In this document: in pieces, positions 1 to 12,173 of the stretch
Numbering within the stretch: the first letter of the stretch is position 1
Layout: each line of letters opens with the position of its first letter
Source of the DNA: Tuctoria greenei
Lineage: Eukaryota; Streptophyta; Magnoliopsida; Poales; Poaceae
Assembly: GCA_036927565.1 (NCBI GenBank)
Contig: JAYESD010000009.1
Span: 167,546,929 to 167,610,928 of the forward strand
Reading direction: 5' to 3'
DNA length: 64,000 nucleotides
Made by a program: the position numbers and the translations under genes
The notes under the pieces: generated by a model
What the model was told of the DNA's origin: nothing
Databases searched by the model: none
What the model saw: the letters and a program-made list of their open reading frames with translations, nothing else

Positions 1-1426
1 TGTAAATAGGAAATGGTGCATCCTCTCCACTCAAGAGGTTGAACCACGAAACATCACACACGAAGGTCACCAATGTTGCTGGGACAACTGCGCTTGTGCA
101 TGACACATGCAAGGTGGTCAGAGCACCTCTAGCTCTCCATGACAACCTGTAGTGGCCGCCACAACCATTCCTCATCACTGGCTATACCAAGATGAATGTT
201 TTTGATATATTGTCGAAGATATTCACCCAAACTGATGGTCCTTTGACAACCACTAGCAACGATCTTGTGAAGCTCTTCATCATGGACGGGCTCCTCGTTA
301 GAACTTACTTTGGGCCGAAGAAGAGCATCAACATGTGGCGCTGCATCACCACTAACCAGGATTTCATTGCCGAGAACGCACGCTGCCAACCGGCTGAGGT
401 CCTCCTCTATAGGTATATCCCCCAGCTGCCATCCAGAGGATGTTGGGCCACGGATGTCATGATGGATGCGATCCTCATTTCTGGCAACCTGGAGAGCCGG
501 TGTAGCGTTATCCACTACCCTAAACAAGAAAACGGAGGGTGGCTCCTGCTCGCCATCTGCGACAGTGTCCTACTACTAAAGAAGTTAGATGGCATATACA
601 ACTTGTGTAACCCCACAACAAGAAGTGGGCTGACCTCACGGGGCTAAATCCTCCTCCGTTGCCACAACCGACCGACCTGTTCGATGAGCCGGAGTATGCC
701 TTCTACTTCCACCAGCAATCAAGTGAGTATCATCTCTTATGTTGAAAAACTTGGACTAAAAATGGGATATGGTGCATCCTCTCCACCAGAGAGCCTGCAA
801 AAAGGAATATCGACACAGAGGCTGCCAATGCTGATGGTATAGCTGTGCTTGTGGCCTACCTGCACAAGGCGGTAACAACACCCCTTGCTCTCCACAGCAA
901 CCTGCAGGCCACCTCAACCGGACTCTGCCGCTGGCCAGGCCAAGATGGTGGCTTTTGACATATTTTCAGCGACATCCACCCAAATGGATGCTCCACCGAT
1001 GACCACAGGCAACAATCGTGTAAAGCTCTTCGTCATGGACGAGCTCCTTGTGGGAGCTGACTTCGGGCAGGAGAAGCACATTGACCTCTGGTTCCTTGAG
1101 AACTATGGAAATGTCGCCAGGTGGGAACTGCGCCACCGGGTTGCCAACCATGGGGGCCTTATAGTCGTGGAAGACCATCAGAGCCTTTGAGTCTGCTGAG
1201 TATGGTCGCGGTGGCTGATGGACAAGACAACATCTTGCTTGGCAACAGCCACGGTTTTGCAGCGTATAATGGGAACAGTAATGAGATAATAAAGACAATC
1301 AACTTAGTGGAGACGCCGGACAACATATATGTCATTGTGTCGAGGCACGTGTTCAGAGCAAACCTCATGCATCACCCTCATTTCTCCACAAGGCCTGCCA
1401 CTGATATGCCCTTTGTTCACTTCTAA
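1..1426 (+). pseudogene. F-box composite pseudogene B1 (5' end outside window)
   Basis: The sequence is homologous to gene A but rearranged. Positions 192-337 encode part of the C-terminal F-box-associated region (MNVFDILSKIFTQTDGP onward). This is fused in frame near 336-341 (TGGCGC) to the middle of an F-box domain (CITTNQDFIAENARC), and the 151-residue frame stays open to 647. A missing base in the ACAAGAAGTGGG stretch then shifts the frame relative to gene A. Further on, an Arg codon of gene A (CGA) is TGA near 743, and another base is missing near 1150. The last stretch (1201-1426) still encodes the native C-terminus ending in a His-Phe pair. No intact F-box protein can be made; the 151-residue frame could at most give a fragment. 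Confidence 0.8.
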
Positions 1427-1916
1427 TGCTATGTTCCTGGATCCATATAAATGCTTAACTATTCATCTTTTTCAGATCTGATGTTCACAACACATACTCT
1501 TGTTACATTTAACCCTAGTGGTGATGTCTGTATGGCTACATTTATTTGTGTGTGGATTGTGTTTATTGGGGTATCAATAAAAAATAATGATGTTTTATGA
1601 GTTTATTATGCGAGCTTATGCAATTGATGTATGATTACTTTAATTATCTGGTCATAACATCATGCTAGTTAGGCAATCTGGAAGCACACCACCCAGTGGT
1701 GACTTCGAGTTGGAGCTGCATATTACGTGATTGCATGTTGTTTTGAATCCTGTCAGAGTTTGTCGGTATAACACAGTCTCTAATCACTGCAAAACCTCAC
1801 TGCAAAACCGAGTCTTTGATCTGCCTAGTTTGGATGGGTGACGGAACTGTCAGGTCAATCATTATCTCATCATTCGCCTACTAGCTAAATTTCATGCTCT
1901 ACTTCCACATATTCTG
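1427..1916. other. 3' flank of B1, no gene
   Basis: This flank is homologous to the 3' flank of gene A (8943-9430), including poly(A)-signal-like AATAAA motifs near 1578. No reading frame of interest is seen. It ends where the copia LTR begins, at a point where the gene A flank continues uninterrupted. Confidence 0.6.
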
Positions 1917-2264
1917 TGTTAGACTAATCAAGTCATTGCAGATCAGTATGTTTTAGTCAAATAAGTAGGTTAGCCAGGTGTGAGGCTGCCGTGCGCGCCG
2001 TGCATGTAGCGTGCATGGGCATGAGTACCGTGTATGCCGCGAGCATGGGGTATGGCATGACATGATGCCCGTCTGTTTTGTGAGCTCAACGTGGAGCGGG
2101 CACTTCAGATAGTGGCGTCTGGGCAGCTCTCCCACGACCCTGTCTTTCCTGTTGATCTCTGCATATAAATCAAGCACAGAAGTCATGTGTGGTTAGCACA
2201 CGACGGAAAATCTTACGTGTTCTAAGCGTGCGTTCGAGCATTCAAGTGTTCTTCAATCACAACA
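1917..2264 (+). mobile_element. Ty1/copia LTR, truncated element (copy 1)
   Basis: This 348-bp block begins TGTTAG and ends AACA. It contains a TATA-like CATATAAATC near 2161 and is followed two bases later by a primer-binding-like site. The left border is supported by the paralogous flank of gene A, which runs uninterrupted through this point (ACTCTGCAGGCG near 9420). No second LTR was found downstream, so the element is truncated. The class assignment rests on the Met-tRNA primer site and LTR size, not on coding sequence. Confidence 0.7.
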
Positions 2265-2266
2265 TG

Positions 2267-2278
2267 TGGCATCAGAGC
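2267..2278 (+). promoter_or_regulatory. Retroelement primer-binding site (initiator Met-tRNA type)
   Basis: TGGCATCAGAGC differs at one base from TGGTATCAGAGC, the usual plant copia site complementary to the 3' end of initiator Met-tRNA. It lies two bases after the LTR end. An ATG at 2303 opens an 18-codon frame that may be a gag stub, then stops. Confidence 0.7.
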
Positions 2279-2279
2279 C

Positions 2280-5200
2280 ACCAGTCAACAATCCCCGCGA
2301 TCATGTCGAGCACCGGCGAGGACTCATTGGGAATTTACATAGAACATCAAGCATAGTTGTGTGTCGAGTTCATCGGGAACTTATCCTTGTGGTTCAGCTT
2401 CACACATACCCAGGTAAGGTCACAACATTCGAACATTAATTCATTTCCCATGCAAAACGAAGGTGGAACAGATCTGCTTCAGCTTCCCACCAAGCTCATA
2501 TGATTTTTAGCAGATGATCAAGGTATGCATGCTGCTTTCATCAAAGGATGATAACCAGATGATGCTAGGCTTATGTTTTCCGTTGTGTCTTGGTGTACCC
2601 CTACCGTATATTCCAAGGAGAGATAGGTTATCATATCCTTGCATGTATGATCAATGGGTTGCATGGATGATTCCATGAGAGCCCTATATTCTGGACCTCT
2701 TTATCAAGAACTAGCAGCAACCCGAGCTGTCATATTCACGTAAAAATTGACGTTTAATAGAAATACATAATAAATGAACAGGGTATATATAGTAACACTT
2801 TCTTAATGAAATGAAACCTGACCCTTTTTAATAAAATGGAAATGTAGATAAGAAATTTACGCTCAATCCGTGACATGTTTTAAATTCGCATGGTTATTTA
2901 TGTCACTCAAGAGTTATACAAAGGTACATTTGCATTTCTAGCTAATACGGTAACAAATCAAGGTAATAACACATCGTAAGTCGCGCTCCATAAGTATTTG
3001 AAACCAGAAGATAGACAGATGATATTAGGAACTACGGAACATGTTATCCTTACACAAGCAGGAACAATGAATTAGGAACTCCAAAGTCAATACATATACC
3101 ACTGAATGTCCATGAGCAGAGTTACTCCATCGACTCAGTTCAAAAGGATACCGCAGCCTGGAACTGATAAGCAGATAATAAGCAATTGTGTTACACTTGT
3201 ATACTCCTCCGTAGATAGCCAAACGGGCCTATGTACGCATTCCATTTTAGGTTCTCAAGATTCGATGCTACATGACAGGTTGTCGGTAAACCATAGAAGC
3301 GAGGACATTGCTATCGGATCATGTCCTTTTCTTTGGCAAGTAAGATGTTTTAATAAAAGCATTTGAGGTGCCATTAGATAACACTATACTGCACATACTT
3401 GACCATTTAAAGTTTTGTGAGTTAGTATAGACGTTTTATGCTTTATCCTGCAAAACAATAATATAGATAATTTCATACAACGACATAAACATAGGAGAAC
3501 TACTTATTGTCTGATTTATGTTGTTGTTGTGCTTTCAGGTCCAAAGTACATAGGAAAATGATTTTATCCGATATTGCACATGGAAATATTCCAATATGTG
3601 ATAAAATAAACAAAGAAACCCCTCTTGAGAAAATTAGTTTTAGTTAAATGAAGAAGTCTCACTGTTCAGCGAAATAAAGGCTAGTTGGTCATATCTTTAG
3701 ATGGAAAGGTAAATTAATGGATTTTGAGAAGGATTAAATGCATTACAAATATGGTTTATCACAATAATGTGAGCACAAAAAGAGCCTTTTGTTAAATATG
3801 CTTACTAAGCATGGCATTGAGTAGATCAGCAAGCTAATTAAACCTGAACATGGTTTTCTTCATGAAGATAGCCAATGGATTTGTAAAATGTAAGAAACCC
3901 ATAAAACAAATTAAGGCACCTAGTGAGGAGACATCAGCACTCATGAACAAAAGCCTACGGCTGACCTTTTGCTGTACTGGAGTGACAGGTCATCATTAAA
4001 GTTTCCAGCTGAGAACCAACCAAGAAGACCTCTCCTTATTGATGTGGATGTTCATCATCAACAGAGACATCTTAAAATCTCATATGGTATTTTCCAACTA
4101 AATATGCATTTTGCAGGAAAATTAAGTTGTGTGACACGAAGCATCACAAAAGCTACAACCAATGAAGTTTCAGTAAGCACACCCATGACTAATTATGCTA
4201 AATGTGAAACTGCATCGATTGTGTTAGCATATTAGCAGCTGTCTTGTATAGGTACACAAAAGTGGTCGCATTGAAACTCTCAACATGTGACAACTATACC
4301 CAAGTAATAGCATAGTTGATACAAGGATGACCCGACCTTCTCAACGTAGAATTGAATATCTAGATACGCCTTGAAAACCCAGTGAATTGGATGAACAACA
4401 CACATTGCCCATGCAACACACCTTTCATCTCAAATTCAAAGAACAGTATGCAATGAAGTTTGATACACTCGACCATGACGGAGTGGATGCATTGCTCCCA
4501 CGACTCCCAGCGGAAAAGCAAGAACAGTCTACCGAAGAAACTCTCAGTTTCTAACGTAGTTGCTACTTTGCATGAGGCTACACCCTACATGAGAACAAGA
4601 GCAATAAGCTGTGATTTTTCCTGTAGAATAAATTGGCGCAGAATAAAGTACAACTGATAACTTCCTATTTTCTCTCTCCGTGTTCAGAATGGACATGTGA
4701 TATTTGCAATAAATGAATCCCCTCCATTTATTCCTTTTCCTGCACCCAGAAAGTCCTTCAACACCTAGCAAGTATGTCTCCTACACGCTTGGAAGTCCTT
4801 GAACAGTTGACACCGGCCTTCCTATCTCCCACGCCCTTGGAATGTCATTAAACATCAAGCACCAGCCTCCCTTTCTTCCACGCCCGTGGAAAGTCCTTGA
4901 ACAGTTGGCACTGGCCTCTATTTCTTTCTTTACGATTCCATCATCATGTACATGTGCAGTTAAGCACGCAATGTTGTAATCTCGTCCCACATCCTCCAAT
5001 GTTTTAAACTTTTATATCTAAGTAAAAGCAAAATACATCCGTTAGATAGTAAACTACTCATTTATCTAATAATTAAATCACTTAGGAACATATTCACTTT
5101 GTCTTGATGTTTCCGTGCGTGTGCTCATATTGGTGGTCCTTTATATGCAGTAGTCATGTTTTCAGCTTGCATACCAGGATCAGTAGGTGTTAGATAAGAA

Positions 5201-6942
5201 TGTGAGGAACTTGTGAGATGCTCATCAAACTATGTGAATAGGAGACAATTTAGTCAAACCAGAGTGGGTGCAAAACTTCTGTTAGTAAGCTTGTTACTTA
5301 TGTGTTTTTTCATTGTAGACCATAGAGAATTTGAGTATTTCATTTTGTGTTGTTTCTATAATTGATGCACCTAAAAGGCCATGGGATTCATGTTGACATT
5401 TGATGTTTTTGAAATTTAATGATACATATCAGACCTACTATTGTTATTTTCATTCTCTATCATGCAAGACTGATGCAAATCATTTCGTTAACAGGAAAAA
5501 ACATTTGTTAGAATTAGAAAGACACCACAGCATAAATTTCTTCTGCTACTGCACAGGAAAACATTTGGCTCGGGAATGTTTTCATGGCGATGGCACAGTG
5601 AGGATATAAGTACATAGTGGTGGGGAGGCGGCGAACAAAGAGACCACAATGTGGATGCATTGTCCCGTAGCGGTGTTATAGTGAAATAGTGTCTCTGATG
5701 GATGGATGAAAGACGAGCATTGCCCGAGGTATTTCCCATGACTCTGTAGTACTCTTTCATTATGGAGATTTTGAAGCTCAAACACAGAGGATAACCATGT
5801 TTTTCACTCACAGTTTTCATATCTTCCGATATAAACTCTATCACAGTTCTAATTTAGAATTATGAAAACGTCAAGTTTTTGTCATTGTTCTGCATCAACC
5901 GTGTAGAACAAATACTCTTATATGAATGTTGTTGTGGTAATCTCATGTTGCAGGGTTTGCATTGTATTGCCCATTGCTCGATGGAGTTGTATTGTCCAAC
6001 ACAAGGATTATAGGAATCCGGAATAATAGTTATACACACACGATACCTCTATACCGAGCTTCAGTGTAGGAGTTTTTGTGAGCATCGAGATAATATTCTG
6101 TACATTTGATGTTTCAACACCGCCATGAATCGTCTTTATGTGGTACGACTCAGCAGATAAAGATTTTTCTTCAGTGTTGATAATTTTTATCCAGTAAGCA
6201 GCTTAGTCACTAGGTCACAAGAGGATATTAATAAAAGCTAATAAGGAACACACCTAGGATATGCTTATAAAATGTGAAAGTCCATGTCAATCTGTTTGGT
6301 TTTTGCATGAAACATGGAGAACTGGGTTTGTCAATGCAAAATCTTAGATTGTAACAGTAGAAGCTCACTGACCAAAATGCTAAAATGTCCCTAGTGTGTG
6401 ACAAAAGATTGGATGATCCATACCAGTTTTGTGCATTTGAAATGGGATTTATCTTCAGCAACTTTGCCAGTACCCCATCATGCCCTCAGGTGAAAATGTG
6501 GCAAGTGACTTTACATTCATGTATGGAACTTGCAAAAAAATGGTGCATCAGGATTCGACAATGTTAAAAGCACTATTGAAAAAAATTCTAGCTACAAGTC
6601 AAAATATGAGCAAATCATTTATATATAGTGAAAAAAAATTGGACGCCAAGCGCTCATAAGTGGTCCTTCAGTTCTACATACCGGCATCATCTCCAAACCC
6701 CTGCCGGCATTCGCCAAACAATTCTGACCTTAACATATTCCATCACAAGGAACTCCTGGGAAACACCATTTAAAAGTCCAAGTCACCTTGCCTAGAATGC
6801 ACAGAGATAGGATGTTTCGACATGTGGTGGCGTAGACGTGGAAAGACAGCACAGGATGTTGCTCCGTTAGCATGGTGACCTGTCCTGCAAAACTGCAAGG
6901 AGGCATATCACCCAAAGAACCTGTGTCAGCAGCTTACAGAAG
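2280..6942. other. Non-coding stretch between copia LTR and gene A promoter (unit 1)
   Basis: This is mostly AT-rich DNA with only short chance reading frames. A copia gag stub ends at 2356. A 48-bp minisatellite sits at 4746-4931. Splice-like motifs (GGTAAGG near 2412, TTGCAGG near 5950) occur without convincing exons. The stretch recurs nearly unchanged in units 2 and 3, but that follows from recent duplication and is not evidence of function. No RNA gene was recognised. Confidence 0.6.
4746..4931. repeat. 48-bp minisatellite, three to four units (copy 1)
   Basis: Units start near 4788, 4836 and 4884. Each carries a TTGGAAGTCCTTGAACA-like core, then CACC/GGCC, then a pyrimidine run ending CCACGCC. 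A more decayed unit precedes them at 4746-4787. Confidence 0.75.
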
Positions 6943-6951
6943 CATAAAAGA
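6943..6951 (+). promoter_or_regulatory. TATA-like box of gene A1
   Basis: CATAAAAGA lies about 30 bp before a pyrimidine-rich CCCTCACC stretch that could hold the transcription start, and about 770 bp before the start codon. No other TATA-like motif sits so well relative to the spliced leader. It is conserved at 24401 and 58394. Confidence 0.4.
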
Positions 6952-7079
6952 GCAGGGTTCCCTGTCCCTCACCACACTCCAATCTCTTTCTCTGGAAAAC
7001 AGATTTCCTCTCATCTTTTCTGAAACCTAAGTTCCCCTCCTTCTTCCCTCCAGATCCAGATCTTCCCTACTAGATCTGC

Positions 7080-7709
7080 CCTACCAGATCTGCTGAGGGA
7101 GCTTGCTGGGTCTGACTTCACGCGAACGCTGTGTGGAGAGCTGACGGTCAGGAACGAGGTGAGCAAAACCTAATAACCTGCGTTGTCTCTCACCGAGTGT
7201 GCTTTATCTCTTATTGTTCCCCATCTGTTTCACAGAAAATTCGTCTCATCTGTCCCCAATCCAAGCTCCCATCCGCCCTCCGGATCTGTCCTTCTCTGTC
7301 CCAACAACAGGGGATCTTGCCGGGCCTGCCTCTGCATCACTGCCACACAGGAGCTCGTGCAGCCGACACTAGAGAACAAGGTGAGCCCAACCCTAACTGA
7401 GTTTCTTCTAGTTTCTCCATTTTGTTGTTCCGTTTCAGAAGCTAAGCGGTCAGAAATTGAAGTTAAATACCCCCCCCCTTGTTCTTCATCTAGCAGGACC
7501 GTGCGGGGAGCTTGCTGTTTGACCGATCTTCGCACCGCCACTCACGAGCTTGCGCAGCCACTGTTCAGGAACGAGAGGTAAGCCAAACCCTAACCCTAAT
7601 CGAAATTCTCCATTTCTGCGATCTCGTTTAGAAGCTGGCAGAGGCAGATCCAGATTGAACATTTTTTTTTACTTTTTCTTCACCAAGCACGAGATAGATT
7701 TGAGCAAAG
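7080..7709 (+). repeat. Triplicated leader exons of gene A1
   Basis: Three homologous segments each begin GGAGCTTGCTG-like (GGATCTTGCCG in the second) and end AGGAACGAG- or AGAACAAG-like, directly before a 5' splice site: GTGAGC at 7159, GTGAGC at 7381, GTAAGC at 7578. Matching 3' sites are TTTCACAG (ends 7235), ATCTAGCAG (ends 7496) and CTCGTTTAG (ends 7631). This predicts introns of about 77, 116 and 54 bp in the 5' UTR; the last is short for a plant intron, so a later acceptor is possible. Telo-box-like AACCCTAA motifs follow two of the donors (near 7389 and 7586-7599). The intron positions are inferred from motifs only. Confidence 0.6.
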
Positions 7710-8942
7710 ATGGGCGGTGAGGAAGGAAGGCAGATCAAGAGGATGGAGTTGGAGCTCCAGGAACCTCGTCTCACCGAGGACAACATCAGGGAGATCCTAG
7801 TCCGCCTGCCGGTCAAAGACGTCGTCCTCTACGGCACCATCTGCAAGGCGTGGCGCCTCATCACCACTAACCAGGACTTCCTTGCTGAGAACGCACGCCG
7901 CCAACCGGCTCAGGTCCTCCTCTACAGGTACATCCCTCAGCTGCCATCCAGAGGACGTTGGGCCACGGATGTCATGCTGGACGCGATCTCCGTCTCTGGC
8001 GACCTAGAGAGCCGGCGTAGTGTTATCCGCTACCCTAAACCAGAAAATGGAGGGTGGCTCCTGCTCGCCGTCTGCGACGGTGTCCTCCTACTCAAGAAGG
8101 CAGATGGCATATACAACTTGTGTAACCCCACAACAAGGAAGTGGGCTGACCTCACGGGGCTTAATCCGCCTCCGCCGCCACAGCCGACCGACCTGTTCGA
8201 TGAGCCGGAGTACGCCTTCTACTTCCACCAGCAATCAGGTGAGTATCGTCTCTTATGTCGAAAAACTTGGACTAGAAACGAGAAATGGTGCATCCTCTCC
8301 ACTGGGGAGCCTGGAAAAAGGAATATCTACACAGAGGCTGCCAACGCAGATGGTATAGCTGCGCTTGTGCCCTGCCTGCGCAAGGCAGTAACAGCGCCCA
8401 TGGCTCTCCACGGCAACCTGCACTGGCCGCCTCAACCGGACTCTGCCGCTGGCCAGACAAAGATGGTGGCTTTTGACATATTTTCAGAGACATTCACCCA
8501 AATGGATGGTCCACCGACGACCACAGGCAACAATCGTGTAAAGCTCTTCATCATAGACGAGCTCCTTGTGGGAGCTGACTTTGGGCAGGAGAACAGCATT
8601 GACCTCTGGTTCCTTGAGAACTATGGCAATGCCGCTAGGTGGGAACTGCGCCACCGGGTTGCCATGCCGTGGGGGCCTTATAGTCATGGAAGACCATCAG
8701 ACCCTTTGAGTCTGTTGAGTATGGCCGCGGTGGCTGATGAACAAGGCAACATCTTACTCGGTAACAGTCACGGTTTAGTACTCTATAACAGGAACAAGAA
8801 ACAGACAATAAAGACCATCAACTCTGAGATGCTGGATAACATAAATGTCATTGTGTCGAGGCACGTGTTCAGAGCAAACCTCATGCATCACCCTCACTTC
8901 TCCACAAGGCCTGCCACTGATATGCTCTTTGCTCACTTCTAA
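7710..8942 (+). CDS. F-box protein A1, intact, 410 aa
   Basis: The protein has an N-terminal F-box at about residues 21-62 (LTEDNIREILVRLPVKDVV, then WRLITTNQDFL), as in SKP1-binding substrate receptors of SCF ubiquitin ligases. The rest (about 66-410) resembles plant F-box-associated tails: a GGWLLLAVCDGVLLLKK strand followed by YNLCNPTTRKW at about 137-147, and a late GNILLGNSHGLVLYN segment. There is no signal peptide or membrane span. The chosen start follows GAGCAAAG; a second in-frame ATG lies 11 codons on, still before the F-box. A spliced leader precedes the gene, and AATAAA signals follow at 8962 and 9093. Its substrate is unknown. Family membership is clear; expression is unproven. 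Confidence 0.88.
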   Translation: MGGEEGRQIKRMELELQEPRLTEDNIREILVRLPVKDVVLYGTICKAWRLITTNQDFLAENARRQPAQVLLYRYIPQLPSRGRWATDVMLDAISVSGDLESRRSVIRYPKPENGGWLLLAVCDGVLLLKKADGIYNLCNPTTRKWADLTGLNPPPPPQPTDLFDEPEYAFYFHQQSGEYRLLCRKTWTRNEKWCILSTGEPGKRNIYTEAANADGIAALVPCLRKAVTAPMALHGNLHWPPQPDSAAGQTKMVAFDIFSETFTQMDGPPTTTGNNRVKLFIIDELLVGADFGQENSIDLWFLENYGNAARWELRHRVAMPWGPYSHGRPSDPLSLLSMAAVADEQGNILLGNSHGLVLYNRNKKQTIKTINSEMLDNINVIVSRHVFRANLMHHPHFSTRPATDMLFAHF

Positions 8943-10170
8943 TGCTATGTTTCTGGATCCAAATAAATGCTTCTCTATTCATCTTTTTCAGAACTGATTG
9001 TTCAAAACATATACTCTTGTTACATTTAACCTTGGTGGTGATGTCTGTCTGGCTACATTTATCTGTTTGTGGATTGTATTTATTGAGGTATCAATAAAAA
9101 GTTATGATGTTTTATGAGTTTATTATGTGAGCTTGATCAATGTGAAATGATGTGTTATTACTTTAATGTTCTGGTCATAACACCATGCTAGTTAGGCCAT
9201 CTGGAACCACACCACCCTGTCATGATTTCGAGTTGGAGCGCAATATTGCATGATTGCATGTTTTTTGGAACCTGTCAGAGTTCCTCGGCATAACATACTC
9301 TCTAATAACTGCAAAACTGAGGCTTTGATCTGCCTAGTTTGGACAGGTGACGGAACTGTCAGGTGCACCATCAGGTAATTCTTCGCCTACTAGCTAAATT
9401 GCATGATCTACTTCCGCATACTCTGCAGGCGACTTGGCACCTGCATCACCATGCACCGACCTGCTCTATTTCTGCACCCCTACGTGTGTCTCCGGACTTT
9501 CTTTTTGGGACAATGCATGCCTACGGACTCATAGGATCATCTCTGTACTTATACAGCTATCAAAGTGTTATTGAATTGGCCTCACACTGCACACCCTATA
9601 CCAGAAAAACCTAATTATTAATTAATATGAGGTGACCGGCGGATCTCACTAGCTATGCGTCCCATATACCACAAACTGGTTACAGGTGGACTACAAAAGC
9701 ATGCTCATCATGAAACCTTAGGGCATGTTTGACATGGCTCCACAACTGAGCCATGCTGCCAAACACCTCAACTCCAAAACTCCACAGGGAGGTCCAACTC
9801 TAGGGAGTTTATGGAGCTCTAGTTCATTTTCTTGAAGTACCTCTTTTTTTTCTCCAGCAACCGTAATTATATGATAGACCTAGTCATGGAGTTCAAAGTT
9901 ATTTACCCGCAATTGCCACAGGTTACAGAAAAAACGATTCACTAGTTTTTCTTTTCATCTCTTCTGGAGACTCTCGGAAACACAGGTTGGGCCCAAGGCA
10001 GGGCACCGCGCCCTCTCGATGCGCGAGCTAGGGCACCACCGTGGCCTCTGTTTGCCCGCCGCCCACCTCCCTCGTTTGCCCAATCCCGTTCCTCTCCTCT
10101 GCCTGAGACTTCGGCCATTTGCAGAAACCCTAGACGCAGATGCACATGGCATTCTCACTCTGCTTTAGCG
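8943..10170. other. 3' flank of gene A1
   Basis: The flank contains AATAAA motifs at 8962 and 9093, then a stretch shared with the flanks of B, C and D to about 9530. From 9531 it is specific to gene A. A GGGCATGTTTGACATGG segment at 9721 resembles starts of plant MITEs, but no matching end was found. No gene is seen. Confidence 0.55.
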
Positions 10171-12173
10171 TGTGGGGACCGGAGTCCACACTTTCCAGGA
10201 ATCGCATTGGGTGGTGCCGTGCGATGCGACACCCAACAGCACACATGTAAAGGAACACGTATTACATAAATCATTTGCTGAAATTTACAAAGATATTCAG
10301 TTTACAAATAGTTTATAAAAATAAACTACAGCGGAAGATAGGATTACAACTCTCGTACTCCAGTCTAATAAGCAAAAGAGAAGCCGTCGAGCCCACGTAC
10401 GCTCCTCACTAGCCACGAAAACCAAACAGCAGCGGCATAGTTTCCACATGAGTATATCACTCGGGGAGTCCCGAGCCTCATCGGACAACCAATAAGCATA
10501 AGCACATAGGTTAGTACCTGCAAAAAAACTTATATAGCAACCGTGAGCACGAAGGCTCAGCAAGACTTAACCGTCTCACTTAAACATGAAACTCTACATG
10601 AGGGTAAAGACATAACATAGGATGGAAGATTTGCGTAACGGACTCGCCTAATCGTGGGTCCTTATTTTTCAGATTTATAGCAGCAGCTTAAACCTTGTGC
10701 GGGGCAGCATCGTAACTCCACAATCAAACAAGAAACGCTTCATCATGATGTTGCATGCCCAAGGTGGAATTTAAATTTTGTGAGCACTATACTAATACAT
10801 ACAACATAGCAATACCATGATAATATAATGTTCATAACAGCAACAATTAATTCTCATCTCAAGTGCAAGTATTTAACTACGTCACAACTCGGTGAACAAG
10901 TGGTACTCATAACCGTGAGGGACGGTGATTCGAATCAATGATACCCGAAAACCACGTCACGTACGCCCGTACTGGAAGTCACATCAGTGCACTCCACGGA
11001 TGTCGTACGCAACCACCTTTCTCAAGTTCCGGCCAAGTTGAATCGATTCAATCGTCTAGGACAGTATCCCCACTCACGGTGCACCCTTCCGCTGTGAAGA
11101 TGTCGTGAGCGTGTTTCCGTCTACTATGCTGTGGCCGAAAGCCTGAGGCGAACGAAAAAGTCTCAACAAAAGCTTCCCAAGGTACACCGGTTTCCTGGAT
11201 CCCATATATCCAGTATGACTCCAGTACAGTTCAAACTTGCTCAGCAGGGCGGCATACGGATCGGTCCTTAACCGACACAGGCAGGGCTACGCACCCAAGA
11301 CCAAGTCTTGCTGCATCCTACGCCCCTGACCGGTCTCATTTTCAGATTACTATCTCATTCTCTTTGAACCAATCCCGTGTGAAAAGGTCCTAGCCATGCG
11401 AGTAGATTCCAACTACTTGACTTCTACCAAATCCTATACAACATTTAGCATAGCATAGTCTACATGATGACTTGACAACTAGCCAAATACTCCATGGGTT
11501 GATCTGGTCATGCAAGTGGATTTTCAATCACCTTAGCCCTAATGCACAATACCAACCCTAGACATATGTGATAAAATCATAATTTTGTAATAGCGCTTAA
11601 ATGCAAACCGGAGCTTGCCTGGTTGCGAGATGGTGTCAGAGTTAATCTCCAGAGGTATGACTTCAAGTAGCTCCGGGGTCCTCTTGAGCTCGGCAACTAA
11701 TCGATATGCAAAGAATTAAGCAAGCTAATCAATACCGGTATTATATTATAGTTCAAAGGAAAGACAATTAAGTATATGAATTTAAGCTTAATGGTTCTGG
11801 AAATTTTACAGGGGACATTAGGTGCTATGAGGAAGATATGTACCAAAAATTGGAGATGTCCAAGGAAGCTTGTTGTCTATAAAATTCCAACAACTAAAAG
11901 CCTTCTCTGAATTTTGGTTGTAATTCTGGAGGTCTATCATGGATATCAGTGGTTGTATCATACAGAGGAGGTCTCACTGGTTCTAGGAAAACTTGTTTCA
12001 TAAATTTCTAAGCTTCCTATTGGGATATATTGAATTTAGAAGTTTGGAAAAATTTCTGAAATAGTTCTGATGTTTTTGGGCATTCTATGACCTGTTAGGA
12101 AAATCTCCATATTGAACTAGGTTATTAAAGTCAAATGAAGCTGAAATTTTACAGGAATTCAGAAACTTACTAA
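10171..12173. repeat. R3 repeat, left part (copy 1), unclassified
   Basis: About 2 kb begins TGTGGGGACCGGAGTCC and continues without coding capacity to the TAA flank of the CACTA element. It occurs four times in the window, two of them joined to Tat LTR ends. The TG start, the lack of ORFs and the phrase GAAATTTTACAGG used repeatedly suggest a long LTR of a Ty3/gypsy element, but no TG...CA pair, primer site or polyprotein was found to prove it. Confidence 0.4.

Noticed and set aside
2267..2278. Part of a tRNA gene
   Set aside because: Only the primer-site complement is present; no tRNA arms surround it and it follows an LTR end.
3106..3366. 86-codon open frame repeated in all units
   Set aside because: No recognisable domain, codon bias or splice context; it is repeated only because the unit is repeated.
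5400..5609. Possible zinc-knuckle peptide (CYCTGKHLAREC)
   Set aside because: The spacing does not fit CX2CX4HX4C, the frame is short and lies in AT-rich DNA, and its conservation is explained by the tandem duplication.
7585..7600. Interstitial telomere repeat (AAACCCTAACCCTAA)
   Set aside because: Only about two units occur, in an intron after a splice donor; it fits a telo-box-type motif better than telomeric DNA.
9721..9900. MITE starting GGGCATGTTTGACATGG
   Set aside because: No complementary end or target duplication could be found downstream.
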